Origin: JAADHI01 sp964451325
GTDB taxonomy: Bacteria > Nitrospirota > Nitrospiria > SBBL01 > JAADHI01
Length of the DNA: 64,000 nucleotides
Assembly: GCA_964451325.1 (NCBI GenBank)
Contig: CAYVHO010000012.1
Location: 16,452-80,451 of the forward strand
Direction: 5' to 3'
Position 1 is the stretch's first letter, and each line of letters opens with the position of its first letter. The translations under genes and the position numbers were made by a program. The notes below the pieces were generated by a model. The model did not search any database and was not told the DNA's origin. It saw only the letters and a list, made by a program, of their open reading frames with translations. This document shows positions 16,884-25,431 of the stretch, piece by piece.

Positions 16884-18290
16884 CTAAAAATCGATATCAA
16901 GCCCGATTGCAACTAAATTTCGAAAATTCTGAAGTGGGTTATCACTGACGCTCCCGACATTCACAGTGTCGCGCAAAAAGAGGGCAAAGTTATCTCGGTA
17001 GTATTTTCTGACCTGGAAGGTCAGGGTCTTTCCGTCTGCCTTCTGATTGATGAAACCGCCCGATTCGAGATGGTCATATCGAATAGAAAGCAGATGTTGA
17101 TCCGTAACAAGTAAATCACCTTCGATCGTCAAACCCATGGCAGTGTCATCAAAATTTCCGGCGACACTTGAAGGCAGACCACTCAATTTATCCCAAATAA
17201 TCGCCCCGTAGATATCAAGCAGCTTGTACTTGATATTGCCAGCAAAACCGTAGCGAAACCAGTCGATCAACTGATTGTTGACCATTGCCGTGTCGTTTCC
17301 CCAGTTGGCCAGCCCCGACACGCTACCGGAAAAATAATTTGTGCCACCAAAATTCATTCGCGCCATCAGATAGGGGTCTTTTTTTTCGTTTGCATCGGAT
17401 GTCCCTGCTTCAATGCCTTGCATGACCCCTGCTTGAAGCATGAAGCGACCGACCATGGCATGAACATCCAAACCAAAATCTCCTGAAGTGTTGTAGAGAA
17501 CAGAGCGTGTGACTTCAAGGGATTTTCCGCTGCCTGTTTGCAGCCCAAAAAACTTTGAAGCAAACGCATAGGGAGTAAGCGTAAAACGCTGGATATTGCC
17601 ATCTTTGTCGACACGTCCGGGGTTATTGATGATAAATTGCCTGTTGGTCGAATAAGAAAAATTGGTCGAAGGATCCACCTTGCCGACCATGATCATCGGC
17701 CCCATCATCATTGGGCTAGCCATCGCTCCCGATGGCTTTTTAAAGAGCCCTGGCCCTAGGTCAAACATGAGGAAAAATTCTTTTCCAAGACCGAATGCCG
17801 TTTTTTGCTCGAAGAGGTTGTTTTCAATGCCTTCAACGGCATCAATCTCATTGCTTAAATTGAAAAAGTAGCTAACGTCATCAGTGAAAGTCCCGCCAAA
17901 ATAGAGTTCTATTTCACGAGGCAGAGCCAGGTTTGTTTCAGCGGGCTTGCCTCCAGAATAAGATTCTGCAAAATTACCTGTCGCGCGAAGTGCGAAGATG
18001 TTCAAAAGCTCGATCTCCGAGTTAATCCGTCCGATACGACGCTTCTTTCGAAGCTCGCCCTCCTTTGTCTTGGGGATTTGATAACCCGCCATGTGAAAAG
18101 CCTCTCCAAAGGCATTCAACCTCGGTGGTTTCGTATGGCAGGAGGTACATGACAGATCGTATTTTCGGGCAAAAGCTGGAATCGCCTTTGCTGGGGATGA
18201 TGTGACGAGCAGGATCAGGGAGACCAACAGAAAAAGACTGGCCATTTTTAAAAAAAATTGAAACGGGTCCTCTGAAGATTTTACAGACAT
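16884..18290 (-). CDS. Heme-barrel fusion: outer-membrane protein with one N-terminal CXXCH
   Basis: 468 residues. After a signal sequence (about 13-36) comes FARKYDLSCTSCHTKPPRLN with a single heme site (48-52) and an NAFGEAFHMAGY segment. The remainder (about 80-468) is alternating, aromatic-rich beta-strand sequence ending in a Phe residue, as in outer-membrane barrels. A heme module ahead of a porin is the architecture of Cyc2-type proteins, but membership is unproven. Ribosome site TAGGAGA. Upstream of two exported cytochromes in the same orientation. Confidence 0.72.
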   Translation of the reverse strand: MSVKSSEDPFQFFLKMASLFLLVSLILLVTSSPAKAIPAFARKYDLSCTSCHTKPPRLNAFGEAFHMAGYQIPKTKEGELRKKRRIGRINSEIELLNIFALRATGNFAESYSGGKPAETNLALPREIELYFGGTFTDDVSYFFNLSNEIDAVEGIENNLFEQKTAFGLGKEFFLMFDLGPGLFKKPSGAMASPMMMGPMIMVGKVDPSTNFSYSTNRQFIINNPGRVDKDGNIQRFTLTPYAFASKFFGLQTGSGKSLEVTRSVLYNTSGDFGLDVHAMVGRFMLQAGVMQGIEAGTSDANEKKDPYLMARMNFGGTNYFSGSVSGLANWGNDTAMVNNQLIDWFRYGFAGNIKYKLLDIYGAIIWDKLSGLPSSVAGNFDDTAMGLTIEGDLLVTDQHLLSIRYDHLESGGFINQKADGKTLTFQVRKYYRDNFALFLRDTVNVGSVSDNPLQNFRNLVAIGLDIDF

Positions 18291-18416
18291 GTTATTCTCC
18301 TAAAGCGATACGTTATTACTCCATATCGGAATTAAAAAAATAGTTTACAAAGGCAGTAGAATGGGAAAATTAAAGTCCCCTGCCTCCTTCGCTATCGGTT
18401 TTTCTAGGAGAAAAAA

Positions 18417-18761
18417 TCAGATCAGGTATGTTGCGTGAAGGGCGTAAAGCGTGTTGAAGATCGGCGGCGCACTGTCGCCGATGGTACGGAAGCGGAAAAT
18501 TCTGGTTTGAAATCTAAAAGAAATAAAAAGAGGGTCAGGCTCAAACAAGAGCTTCGTTTGTGTGGCCTTTTCCTGGGATACTATCTTTTTAGATTCGAGT
18601 GTTGCACAGACATTCGGCATACATTCGGCAACAGCGGCATCGCTGTGTGTGGCGGCTTCAGCCATTGGCATGAGATGATCCAGCGGACAAAGCGACAGTG
18701 CAATCGTCGCCACAAGTGCCAGCAGGACAAACTTTTTATGTAAGGATCCACTAAAGATCAT
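18417..18761 (-). CDS. Small exported Cys-containing protein, unknown
   Basis: 114 residues, with a signal-peptide-like N-terminus (hydrophobic 10-24). CPLDHLMPM and ECMPNVC hold three Cys, a His and several Met that could bind a metal. The C-terminal half is Phe/Arg-rich with no motif I know. AGAGGAAG precedes the ATG. It sits ahead of the heme-barrel gene, 126 bases away, so it may be first in that operon. Confidence 0.5.
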   Translation of the reverse strand: MIFSGSLHKKFVLLALVATIALSLCPLDHLMPMAEAATHSDAAVAECMPNVCATLESKKIVSQEKATQTKLLFEPDPLFISFRFQTRIFRFRTIGDSAPPIFNTLYALHATYLI

Positions 18762-18839
18762 CTTCCTCTTATACCGAGATGATCCATCTTATGTCAATGG
18801 CTGAATGATCAATTTTATCAATACCTCAAATCTCCATCT

Positions 18840-20576
18840 CTAAAATAAGGCAATACCTGTAGGTTCATTATCCAGAGTAAGCTCAGATGTCTGTTTCTCT
18901 AGAGCGCCAATTCGGTATTGTTGGACTAATTCCCATAAAGTGGTTGCCATCTCAGAGAGTTCAAGTGCTGCGGCTTTTGCATCAGATGCTTCTCTTTCCA
19001 CATCAGAACCCGCACTCGCAACCAGTGAAATATTTTGAGAAATTTGATAGGTTCCCTTTGCAGCGGTAGTGAGATTATCGGCAATGCCATTCACGACAGA
19101 ACTTTGTTCCTCAACTGCCGTAGCAATCATTGTTTGCAGGTGGTTCACTTCAAAAATGACCGAGCTGATCTCGCCAATCACTCGGACCGCCTTTTCGGTA
19201 TCCTCCTGAATTGTTCCGATTTTATCCCTGACCTCTTCCGCTGCTTTGCTTGTTTCCTGAGAGAGCTGTTTTACTTCGTTTGCAACAACGGCAAACCCTT
19301 TACCCGCCTCTCCGGCACGCGCCGCTTCGATGGTTGCATTTAGGGCCAGTAGGTTGGTCTGATCTGCCAGTGAAGTAATCACCTTGATGACGCTCTTAAT
19401 TGAATTATTATTGCGATCCAGGTTACTGATAATGGTATTTGTTTCTTCCGCCATTTTCGCGGCTGAAGTGGCAACACTTGAAGCTTTCGATGAATTTTCC
19501 GCAATTTCTCTGATACTGATTCGCATTTCTTCAACAGATGCGGTGACGCCCTGAACATTATCATTGATTTGTTCGGCCGTATTAGAAGCTTCGGTGGCCT
19601 GCTCGAAAGACTGCGTGGCACTGACCCCCATTGATCGACTGACCTCTGTGAGCATTTCCGATGAAGCGCTCAAGGTCTGTGATTGCCCTCCTATGGTGCG
19701 CATATTATTTTTCAAATGAGAGAAGAAACCCGCAAGCCCTTCTCCCAGCAAACCGATGGCATCACGCCCATTGACCTGGATTTCCTGAGTCAGATCTCCC
19801 TTTGAAGCACATTCAACGACATGCAGGATACTGTCCACCTTTGTTTGAAGTATCTCAGCCTGCTTTTTTTCTCTTTCACCTGATTCTTGAACCTTTTCTA
19901 AGGCAAAACGCATTTTCTCAATCGCCTTATTGAGTGCGAGGGAAATCCGTCCCGTTTCGTCTTTGTTCTTAATATCAAGACGTTGTGTCAAATCGCCATC
20001 CGCAACGCTTTCAAGGATCTTGACTACTTTTTTGAGCGGACTGATCATTTTTAGAATGAGTAAGACCGAAAATAAGATGACCGGGATGAGGGTGAGAATT
20101 CCGGCTTTAGCGGCATCAAAAAGGGCCTGTTCAATCTCTGATTCTACAGAGGCAAAGGTAAACGCAATTAAGAGATGACCGAGAATCTCTCCATCCTCAT
20201 CTTTCAGTGCCCCTCTTTCATAGGATATTTGCCCACGTTTTACAGTATCTCCTCTTTGAATCTCTTCTTCCATATCAGAAGGCATTTCAAATGTTTTTGG
20301 AATAACCAGAAGAGGGGTTATCTCGTCGTCATAGACGACTGCCCCTTCAAAAATTGAATGAGATTGAAGGCCCTGAAGGGTTTTTTGAACGGCATCCATT
20401 CGACCGGCGGAGAGCCCAAGCTCCACATTATCGATACTGAATTGAACAAGCGTCGTGTGTTGTTCTTCAAAAAACAGAAGAATCGATTCTTTTTTTTTCT
20501 CCGTTAAAACTCCGACGACTGCGATAACAGTGACGAGAAGAGATGTGAAGAAGATAAGCAAGATTTTTTTGAGCAT
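18840..20576 (-). CDS. Methyl-accepting chemotaxis protein
   Basis: 578 residues. TM1 (about 4-25), a periplasmic sensor of about 130 residues, TM2 (about 165-190) and HAMP (about 190-245). The coiled signalling domain has the conserved hairpin tip DQTNLLALNATIEAARAGE. It transmits a periplasmic signal to CheA. The start is set by CAGAGGAAAAAG before ATG; the frame extends further upstream without support. It follows a secreted protein gene by 37 bases and a porin gene beyond, suggesting a shared ligand system. No che genes are nearby. Confidence 0.9.
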   Translation of the reverse strand: MLKKILLIFFTSLLVTVIAVVGVLTEKKKESILLFFEEQHTTLVQFSIDNVELGLSAGRMDAVQKTLQGLQSHSIFEGAVVYDDEITPLLVIPKTFEMPSDMEEEIQRGDTVKRGQISYERGALKDEDGEILGHLLIAFTFASVESEIEQALFDAAKAGILTLIPVILFSVLLILKMISPLKKVVKILESVADGDLTQRLDIKNKDETGRISLALNKAIEKMRFALEKVQESGEREKKQAEILQTKVDSILHVVECASKGDLTQEIQVNGRDAIGLLGEGLAGFFSHLKNNMRTIGGQSQTLSASSEMLTEVSRSMGVSATQSFEQATEASNTAEQINDNVQGVTASVEEMRISIREIAENSSKASSVATSAAKMAEETNTIISNLDRNNNSIKSVIKVITSLADQTNLLALNATIEAARAGEAGKGFAVVANEVKQLSQETSKAAEEVRDKIGTIQEDTEKAVRVIGEISSVIFEVNHLQTMIATAVEEQSSVVNGIADNLTTAAKGTYQISQNISLVASAGSDVEREASDAKAAALELSEMATTLWELVQQYRIGALEKQTSELTLDNEPTGIALF

Positions 20577-20613
20577 GGGCTTTTTCCTCTGAATACGTTT
20601 TCGGATGTTTTTT

Positions 20614-21174
20614 TTACCATGCAAATCTCATTTTGATCAACTGAGAAACAACCTGCTGGATTTCAAGTGTTTTTTCATCAATCAGGAGAACATCCGCAGC
20701 ACGTATTTCTTTTTCATCTGCCAGATCATCCATACTTGCCACATTTTTTTTACGGATACTCTCTCCAAGTGTGCTGAAGTCCGTCCCCTCTTTAAGAACA
20801 TAAAGTCTTAAACTTTCAGATGTAAACCCTTCCTTAACACTATGCACGATGATGAGGGTTTTTTTAAGCTTTGCGTCTTTCAGCATTTCCATCGGGCGAT
20901 CATTTAAAATCACGATGACACTTGCCTTATCAAATTTTGAAACCGCTTTTTGTATCCCGGAATAATCGGCAACCGCGAGCAGATCAGCATTGTAAGCCTT
21001 CACCTTGAGATCTTTCGGAAAAGCTTTTTTGAATAAGTTTTTGTCCGCTTTATTTTTTCCAGAGTAGATCAGGTAGACATCTGCCGCTCCCCAGACAAGC
21101 GGCGTAGAAAATGACATGATGAATAAAAGCATACTTATTTTGAACAATAAATGCCGGATTTTTGAACGTCCCAT
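20614..21174 (-). CDS. Periplasmic protein of unknown function beside the chemoreceptor
   Basis: 186 residues. A signal peptide (hydrophobic 12-28, cleavage near VWGA) is followed by an alpha/beta pattern: VYLIYSGKN, VIVILND, LIIVHSV and DVLLIDEKT. This resembles a small periplasmic binding-protein lobe or YfiR-like fold, but no family is assigned. AAGGGGG precedes the ATG. It is placed between a porin and a chemoreceptor in one orientation with short gaps, so it may present a ligand to the receptor (inference). Confidence 0.6.
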   Translation of the reverse strand: MGRSKIRHLLFKISMLLFIMSFSTPLVWGAADVYLIYSGKNKADKNLFKKAFPKDLKVKAYNADLLAVADYSGIQKAVSKFDKASVIVILNDRPMEMLKDAKLKKTLIIVHSVKEGFTSESLRLYVLKEGTDFSTLGESIRKKNVASMDDLADEKEIRAADVLLIDEKTLEIQQVVSQLIKMRFAW

Positions 21175-21190
21175 ATTATCCCCCTTCAGA

Positions 21191-22501
21191 CTAGAACCAA
21201 AAAATAATCGATATCATATGCGTTGTGATCCGCTCTTTTCCGCCCGCAGCAACAAACGCGGCAGGTGCCTTGCCGAAGTCATCCAGCGTATGGCGTTGCC
21301 ATTCATAACGAAGACGCGCTTGGTTTACAAACTGCCATTCCGACCCGACGGTGATGCGTGAGCGGTCAAAAGGGGTGAACACGGCTTGATCATTGGTATC
21401 GACATCATCGTAGCGCAGTACAAGCCGGACAAATCGGTCGCCGCTGTAGCGTATCGGAACATAAGATCCTTCCACATACCATGCGTTCATATCATAATCA
21501 CCGGTGGATGTATTGAGCATTGCAGCACCACCCGACAATGGATCCGTTACGGGATTAACTCCCGCAGTCTGCTCAACACTTGCAGTCACCCATTCTCCTT
21601 TGAAGGTCCAGTCACGCTCAAGCCAGTTGAGATGAATTCCCTGCATCGTAACATCATGATCTCCATCCCCATCCCAAGCCCCTTGATACCAGGAGAAACC
21701 AATATCCAATGGAATATCCGTGCTGATAACAGTCAATTTAGCGACACTCGCTTTATTCTGATTATTATCTCTTGTAGTGTCATCCCCTTGATCCACAAGA
21801 CCCGAACGAGGCCGCACAAGAGGTGTCATCATCCCGCCGTCCAATCGAATCGTATTGGAGTCAAGCACAGGACCATCATTTTGTAGGCCGTTAATCAAGG
21901 CGAACTTCAAATCAACAAATGCGACATCTCCCAGCTCATGATTCCAGTTCAACATTGCGCCTGTATCCAACCAACCCAAGCCGACGAAATTAGGCCCTGA
22001 TGTAATCACCGGTGCAAGATTCCATGCCGTAAAGGGTTGGCTCATCAGGTTTTGTCTGAAATTGGGTTTGTTTTCATTGTAAGAGAGGAAGGGCACAAGG
22101 ATTTTCCCAATGCGAAAGCTGAGTCCACCCAAAGTGTCAGCATCCCAGGCGTCGGTAATTTCCGGAATATCCAGTTCCACATAGGCATAATTTGGAGTAA
22201 AGGTGCTGGCATTGCTTCCGGCCTCCATTTCGACAGAAGCCAGGACCCCTTCAGAAACATTAAAATCAAAAAAGAGTGAAAACTCTCTGATTTGCATGAT
22301 GCCGTCGTTCGGGTTTTCAGTCGGCGAGGTCGCATCATTGACATCAAGCAGTGTCGGCATTCCGCTTGGATCCATATAATGTGCGTTTCCATATCCACTG
22401 ATGTGAAACTTTTCTGCGGCGAAGCCAAGTGATGCGGCTGCACCTGTGATCATGCTCGATAAAATAATTCCGAGCATGATCCTCTTTGTAGAATTTTGCA
22501 T
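21191..22501 (-). CDS. Outer-membrane porin-like beta-barrel protein
   Basis: 436 residues from the ATG with GGAGG upstream; an in-frame extension to 22582 lacks a signal peptide at its start. Signal peptide at 1-29 (cleavage near GFAA). The mature part is beta-strand rich, with FHISGYGNAHY at its start and a final ISIIFWF strand ending in the C-terminal Phe typical of outer-membrane proteins. Substrate unknown. It is first gene of the porin / periplasmic protein / chemoreceptor run. Confidence 0.78.
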   Translation of the reverse strand: MQNSTKRIMLGIILSSMITGAAASLGFAAEKFHISGYGNAHYMDPSGMPTLLDVNDATSPTENPNDGIMQIREFSLFFDFNVSEGVLASVEMEAGSNASTFTPNYAYVELDIPEITDAWDADTLGGLSFRIGKILVPFLSYNENKPNFRQNLMSQPFTAWNLAPVITSGPNFVGLGWLDTGAMLNWNHELGDVAFVDLKFALINGLQNDGPVLDSNTIRLDGGMMTPLVRPRSGLVDQGDDTTRDNNQNKASVAKLTVISTDIPLDIGFSWYQGAWDGDGDHDVTMQGIHLNWLERDWTFKGEWVTASVEQTAGVNPVTDPLSGGAAMLNTSTGDYDMNAWYVEGSYVPIRYSGDRFVRLVLRYDDVDTNDQAVFTPFDRSRITVGSEWQFVNQARLRYEWQRHTLDDFGKAPAAFVAAGGKERITTHMISIIFWF

Positions 22502-22934
22502 TTGCGAACCTCCATGATCACAATCTGATGTAAACGCAATAAACAATTCATTTGATTCTTGTGTGATGGGCGCTTTGATCAAGTCATGAATTATTTTTTC
22601 ACAGCCAAAAACCCCAGCCTCTGCTTCGCTAAAGCGCCTACTGGATGAAATAGAATAAAAAATTTTCTGTATTCAATTAGGGAAACGAGATTTTCTGAAA
22701 TGGCAAACAAACCAAAGTAAACTTGCTTCCCTCCCGGTAATTTCTCACCCTCTGACTATTGTAGCCGAATTTTTAAAAACTGCTTTTTTGACCCTCGTGG
22801 TTCGTTTTGCAGTAAAATATTGCCATCACTTTCAAACAAAAAAATCGATATAAAAATATGAGGGATGAAGATGGTTTTTAATCAGTCAAATGATGCGCTA
22901 AATCGTGACTTTTTATCTTTTACTGGTGTAGCCT
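22502..22934. other. 433-base stretch without a recognised gene
   Basis: AT-rich sequence upstream of the porin operon and before the decayed cytochrome copy. No open frame with a ribosome site and no convincing hairpin. It probably holds the porin promoter, which I could not define. Confidence 0.5.
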
Positions 22935-23488
22935 AGGAAGGCAAGGTCGCCTCGGATTTTTCAAAAAAAGGAGACAGCCATCGCATCACCAGCCCTCAGA
23001 TTATTCAGCTTAAAAACAATATCAACACCGTTCAAGGTTTTATTTACCTGCCTGCTCTTAACCCTCGGCATCGGCTATCTCTTTGCCCTCACCTATCTTT
23101 CATCTCGTTGAAATTGAACCCCACAATGCAGAGGAACACGGGCTGCTACAAGATGTCATCGAAAAATATTATGGAAAACGGGGGGGGGCACAACTTGAGG
23201 CCACCTTGAATGGTGCCATGGGAGATAACATTACTCCCGCTGAAAAGGAACAGATTTTTCTCTGGATCAAAGGAGGTGCAGGTGAGGAATCTTATGGGGA
23301 TGTTGCACCGATTTTTCAGGAAAACTGTGCGATCTGCCACAACCCGAATTCTGGAATTCCAATTCTCCCCTTGACCTCTTTTGAGGAATTCGCCCTCCTC
23401 ACCACAATGGATATGGGGCAGTCGGTGAAAGGACTTGTTCGGGTCTCCCACGTCCACCTTTTTGGGATGAGTTTTATTTTTTTATGAC
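22935..23488 (+). pseudogene. Decayed duplicate of the cytochrome c / membrane-heme gene pair
   Basis: Bases 22935-22967 match the middle of the intact cytochrome gene at 24302, after which about 130 bases are missing. Then come the same ribosome site, an ATC start at 22980 and the first 40 codons of the second gene. A one-base insertion brings a TGA at 23109. The shifted frame continues with EIEPHNAEEHG, CAICHNPNSG and HVHLFGMSF, then breaks off at about 23488 where insertion-sequence DNA begins. Compare 24302-25375 for the intact pair. Confidence 0.85.
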
Positions 23489-23489
23489 G

Positions 23490-24125
23490 GGTCATTAGTG
23501 TCTCGTTAAAAATGATACCAAAATGAGCTGATCAGGATTTATCGTATTGTCGGGTGGCGGATCGCCACTGAGCAAGGTCTTCAAACTTCGCATTTCAAAT
23601 AAAGTGAGTTGAAGCAAACGAATGATTTGCTGCGTACTGTTTTTTGTCTTTGATTCAAATTTGATAAAAGCCAAGAGTGAATAAGCACACATCGCAATCC
23701 AGATCTGAGTCATCACTGCATTTTTTGTTGTGCCTATAAATGTTTTGATCTTCAGATTCTGTTTGATCCATTTGAAAAATAATTCAATTTGCCAGCGTCG
23801 TTTATAGATATCTGCAATTGTTTTTGCAGAAAGCGAAAAGTGATTTGTCAGAAAGACCTAGTGCTTATCCGTTTCAGGGTCACGGTAGCCAATTCGACGG
23901 AGGGCAATGGGATAGTCTTTTTTTGCTTTTACGCCAATAAATTGGATCGTTTGATCACTGCTCAGCCCTTGTTTTCTGGACACTTTCCGGCGTTTGAGTA
24001 CGGCATATTTTACATTGGATTTCAGGCGACTGACAAAGAATATTCCCTGATTTGTCAATTGGTTATACCAACGATAATCTGTATAACCCCGATCACAGGC
24101 AACAATACTCCCGCTAGTAAAAGAG
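23490..24125 (-). mobile_element. Remnant of an IS4-type insertion sequence (transposase pseudogene)
   Basis: The minus strand encodes the C-terminal half of an IS4-family DDE transposase: VACDRGYTDY, LTNQGIFFVSRLKSN, IADIYKRRWQIELFFKWIKQ and MTQIWIAMCAYSLLAFIKF. One in-frame TAG (after DPETDKH, near 23862) interrupts it. The N-terminal half is missing and the sequence changes character near 24120. It is therefore dead. The right end probably lies at 23489-23500 (GGGTCATTAGTG), where the duplicated gene is cut. Terminal repeats could not be paired. Confidence 0.82.
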
Positions 24126-24166
24126 AGGCAAAAGACACATAATCACCCGATCCCTTCAGCACGACT

Positions 24167-24253
24167 TCACAAGGCCTCGCCATCTTTCGCACCGGTTCGG
24201 ATCTTGATCGCCTCTTTAATCTCCGATACAAAGATATAGCCGTCTCCTTTTTT
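24167..24253 (-). pseudogene. C-terminal fragment of a P-II (GlnB/GlnK) signal protein
   Basis: The minus strand reads KKGDGYIFVSEIKEAIKI followed by RTGAKDGEAL and a TGA stop. This matches the C-terminal strand-helix of P-II proteins (GDGKIFV..., IRTGE). Only about 28 codons remain. The T-loop and ATP site are absent, so it is nonfunctional. It lies between the IS remnant and the intact cytochrome gene and marks a deletion or rearrangement junction. Confidence 0.75.
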
Positions 24254-24301
24254 TATATCTTTTATTGATGTATCGTTGCAATGTAATCGGGAGAAAAAAC
24301 A

Positions 24302-24619
24302 ATGAAAAAAACACACCTATTTTTCATGATACTTTGCACAGGTCTTATGTTTGGGCTTCTGCCCGCCGAGGCTTCCGAGCTTGAAGCAGGTAAGGCTTTT
24401 TTTAAAAAAAACCGATGTATCCTATGTCACACCATTGAAGAGAGTGGGGGTAAAGTCGCCTCAGATCTTTCAAAAATCGGAAACAAACGCGAGCGTGCAT
24501 GGTTTTTGAAGTTTTTCAAAAACCCAAAAAAATTAGTGCCCACGGCAAAGATGATGCCAATACAGGGCAGTGAAAAAGAACTCGCAGCCTTAGCCGATTA
24601 TCTGCTGGCCCAAAAATAA
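24302..24619 (+). CDS. Small monoheme cytochrome c
   Basis: 105 residues. Signal peptide with cleavage near AEAS (24-25), heme motif CILCH at 39-43 and probable axial Met in KMMPIQGSEKEL near residue 86. It is a class I-type periplasmic electron carrier. CGGGAG precedes the start. It is followed after 12 bases by a membrane heme protein; the same pair is seen decayed just upstream, so they likely work together. Confidence 0.88.
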   Translation: MKKTHLFFMILCTGLMFGLLPAEASELEAGKAFFKKNRCILCHTIEESGGKVASDLSKIGNKRERAWFLKFFKNPKKLVPTAKMMPIQGSEKELAALADYLLAQK

Positions 24620-24631
24620 GAGGAGACAGAC

Positions 24632-25375
24632 ATCACTTTACCCACCCCCCGACCGTTTAGCTTAAAAACAATATCTACACCCGTAAAGGTCTTATTTACT
24701 TGTCTGCTCCTGACCCTAGGCATTGGCTATCTTTTTGCCCTTGCCTATCTTTACCTCGTTGAAATTGAACCCCACAATTCAGAGGGACACGGTGTCCTGC
24801 AGGGTGTCATTGAAAAATATTACGGCAAACGGGGTGGCACGCGACTCGAAGCAGCCTTGAATGGTTCAATGGGAGATAATATTACGCCTGCTGAAAAGGA
24901 ACAGGTCTTCCTCTGGATCAAAGGGGGCGCAGGTGAGAAAGCTTATGGGGCTGTTGCACCGATTTTTCAGGGAAACTGTGCGATCTGCCACAGCCCGGAC
25001 TCGGGTTTATCCCTTCCCCCTCTGACCTCTTTTGAGGAAGTCGCAGTCCTTACCACAATGGACATGGGGCAATCAATAAAAGCACTTGTTCGCATCTCCC
25101 ATGTCCATCTTTTTGGCATGAGCTTTATCTTTTTTATGACCGGCGGGATTTTTGCGCTGAGTGAACTCAATGTCCGATGGCGCAGCCTCATCATCGCCGC
25201 ACCCTTCATCGCAATCTGGCTTGATATCGGTTCCTGGTGGTTTACAAAATTACAACCGATTTTTGCCTATGTCGTGATTTTTGGCGGACTATTGATGGGC
25301 ATTTCATTGTTATTACAAATTGTGATCTCTCTTGGAGAGATGTGGCTTTGGAATGTCAAAAATAATAAACTTTGA
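24632..25375 (+). CDS. Membrane-bound monoheme cytochrome with apparent ATC start
   Basis: 247 residues. TM1 (about 18-42), a periplasmic region with heme motif CAICHSPDSG near 113, then four hydrophobic helices beginning HVHLFGMSFIFFMTGGIFAL. No ATG, GTG or TTG occurs in frame until codon 76, which would remove TM1. An AGGAG (24621-24625) six bases before ATC at 24632 gives ideal spacing, and the decayed copy upstream keeps ribosome site, spacing and ATC. Probably an electron-transfer membrane protein working with the cytochrome just upstream. No specific family recognised. Confidence 0.75.
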   Translation: MTLPTPRPFSLKTISTPVKVLFTCLLLTLGIGYLFALAYLYLVEIEPHNSEGHGVLQGVIEKYYGKRGGTRLEAALNGSMGDNITPAEKEQVFLWIKGGAGEKAYGAVAPIFQGNCAICHSPDSGLSLPPLTSFEEVAVLTTMDMGQSIKALVRISHVHLFGMSFIFFMTGGIFALSELNVRWRSLIIAAPFIAIWLDIGSWWFTKLQPIFAYVVIFGGLLMGISLLLQIVISLGEMWLWNVKNNKL

Positions 25376-25431
25376 ATCTCTCCCGTCTTCTCTGCTGATT
25401 TTTAGGGACATCATGACCCGGATTAAAATCA

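Noticed and set aside
23083..23487. 134-codon frame starting MPSPIFHLVEIEPHN
   Set aside because: It is the frameshifted remainder of the duplicated heme gene, with a start made by chance; treated as pseudogene.
24857..25375. Intact membrane heme gene starting at TTG 24857
   Set aside because: This would drop TM1 and part of the conserved region and has no ribosome site; ATC at 24632 with AGGAG is favoured.
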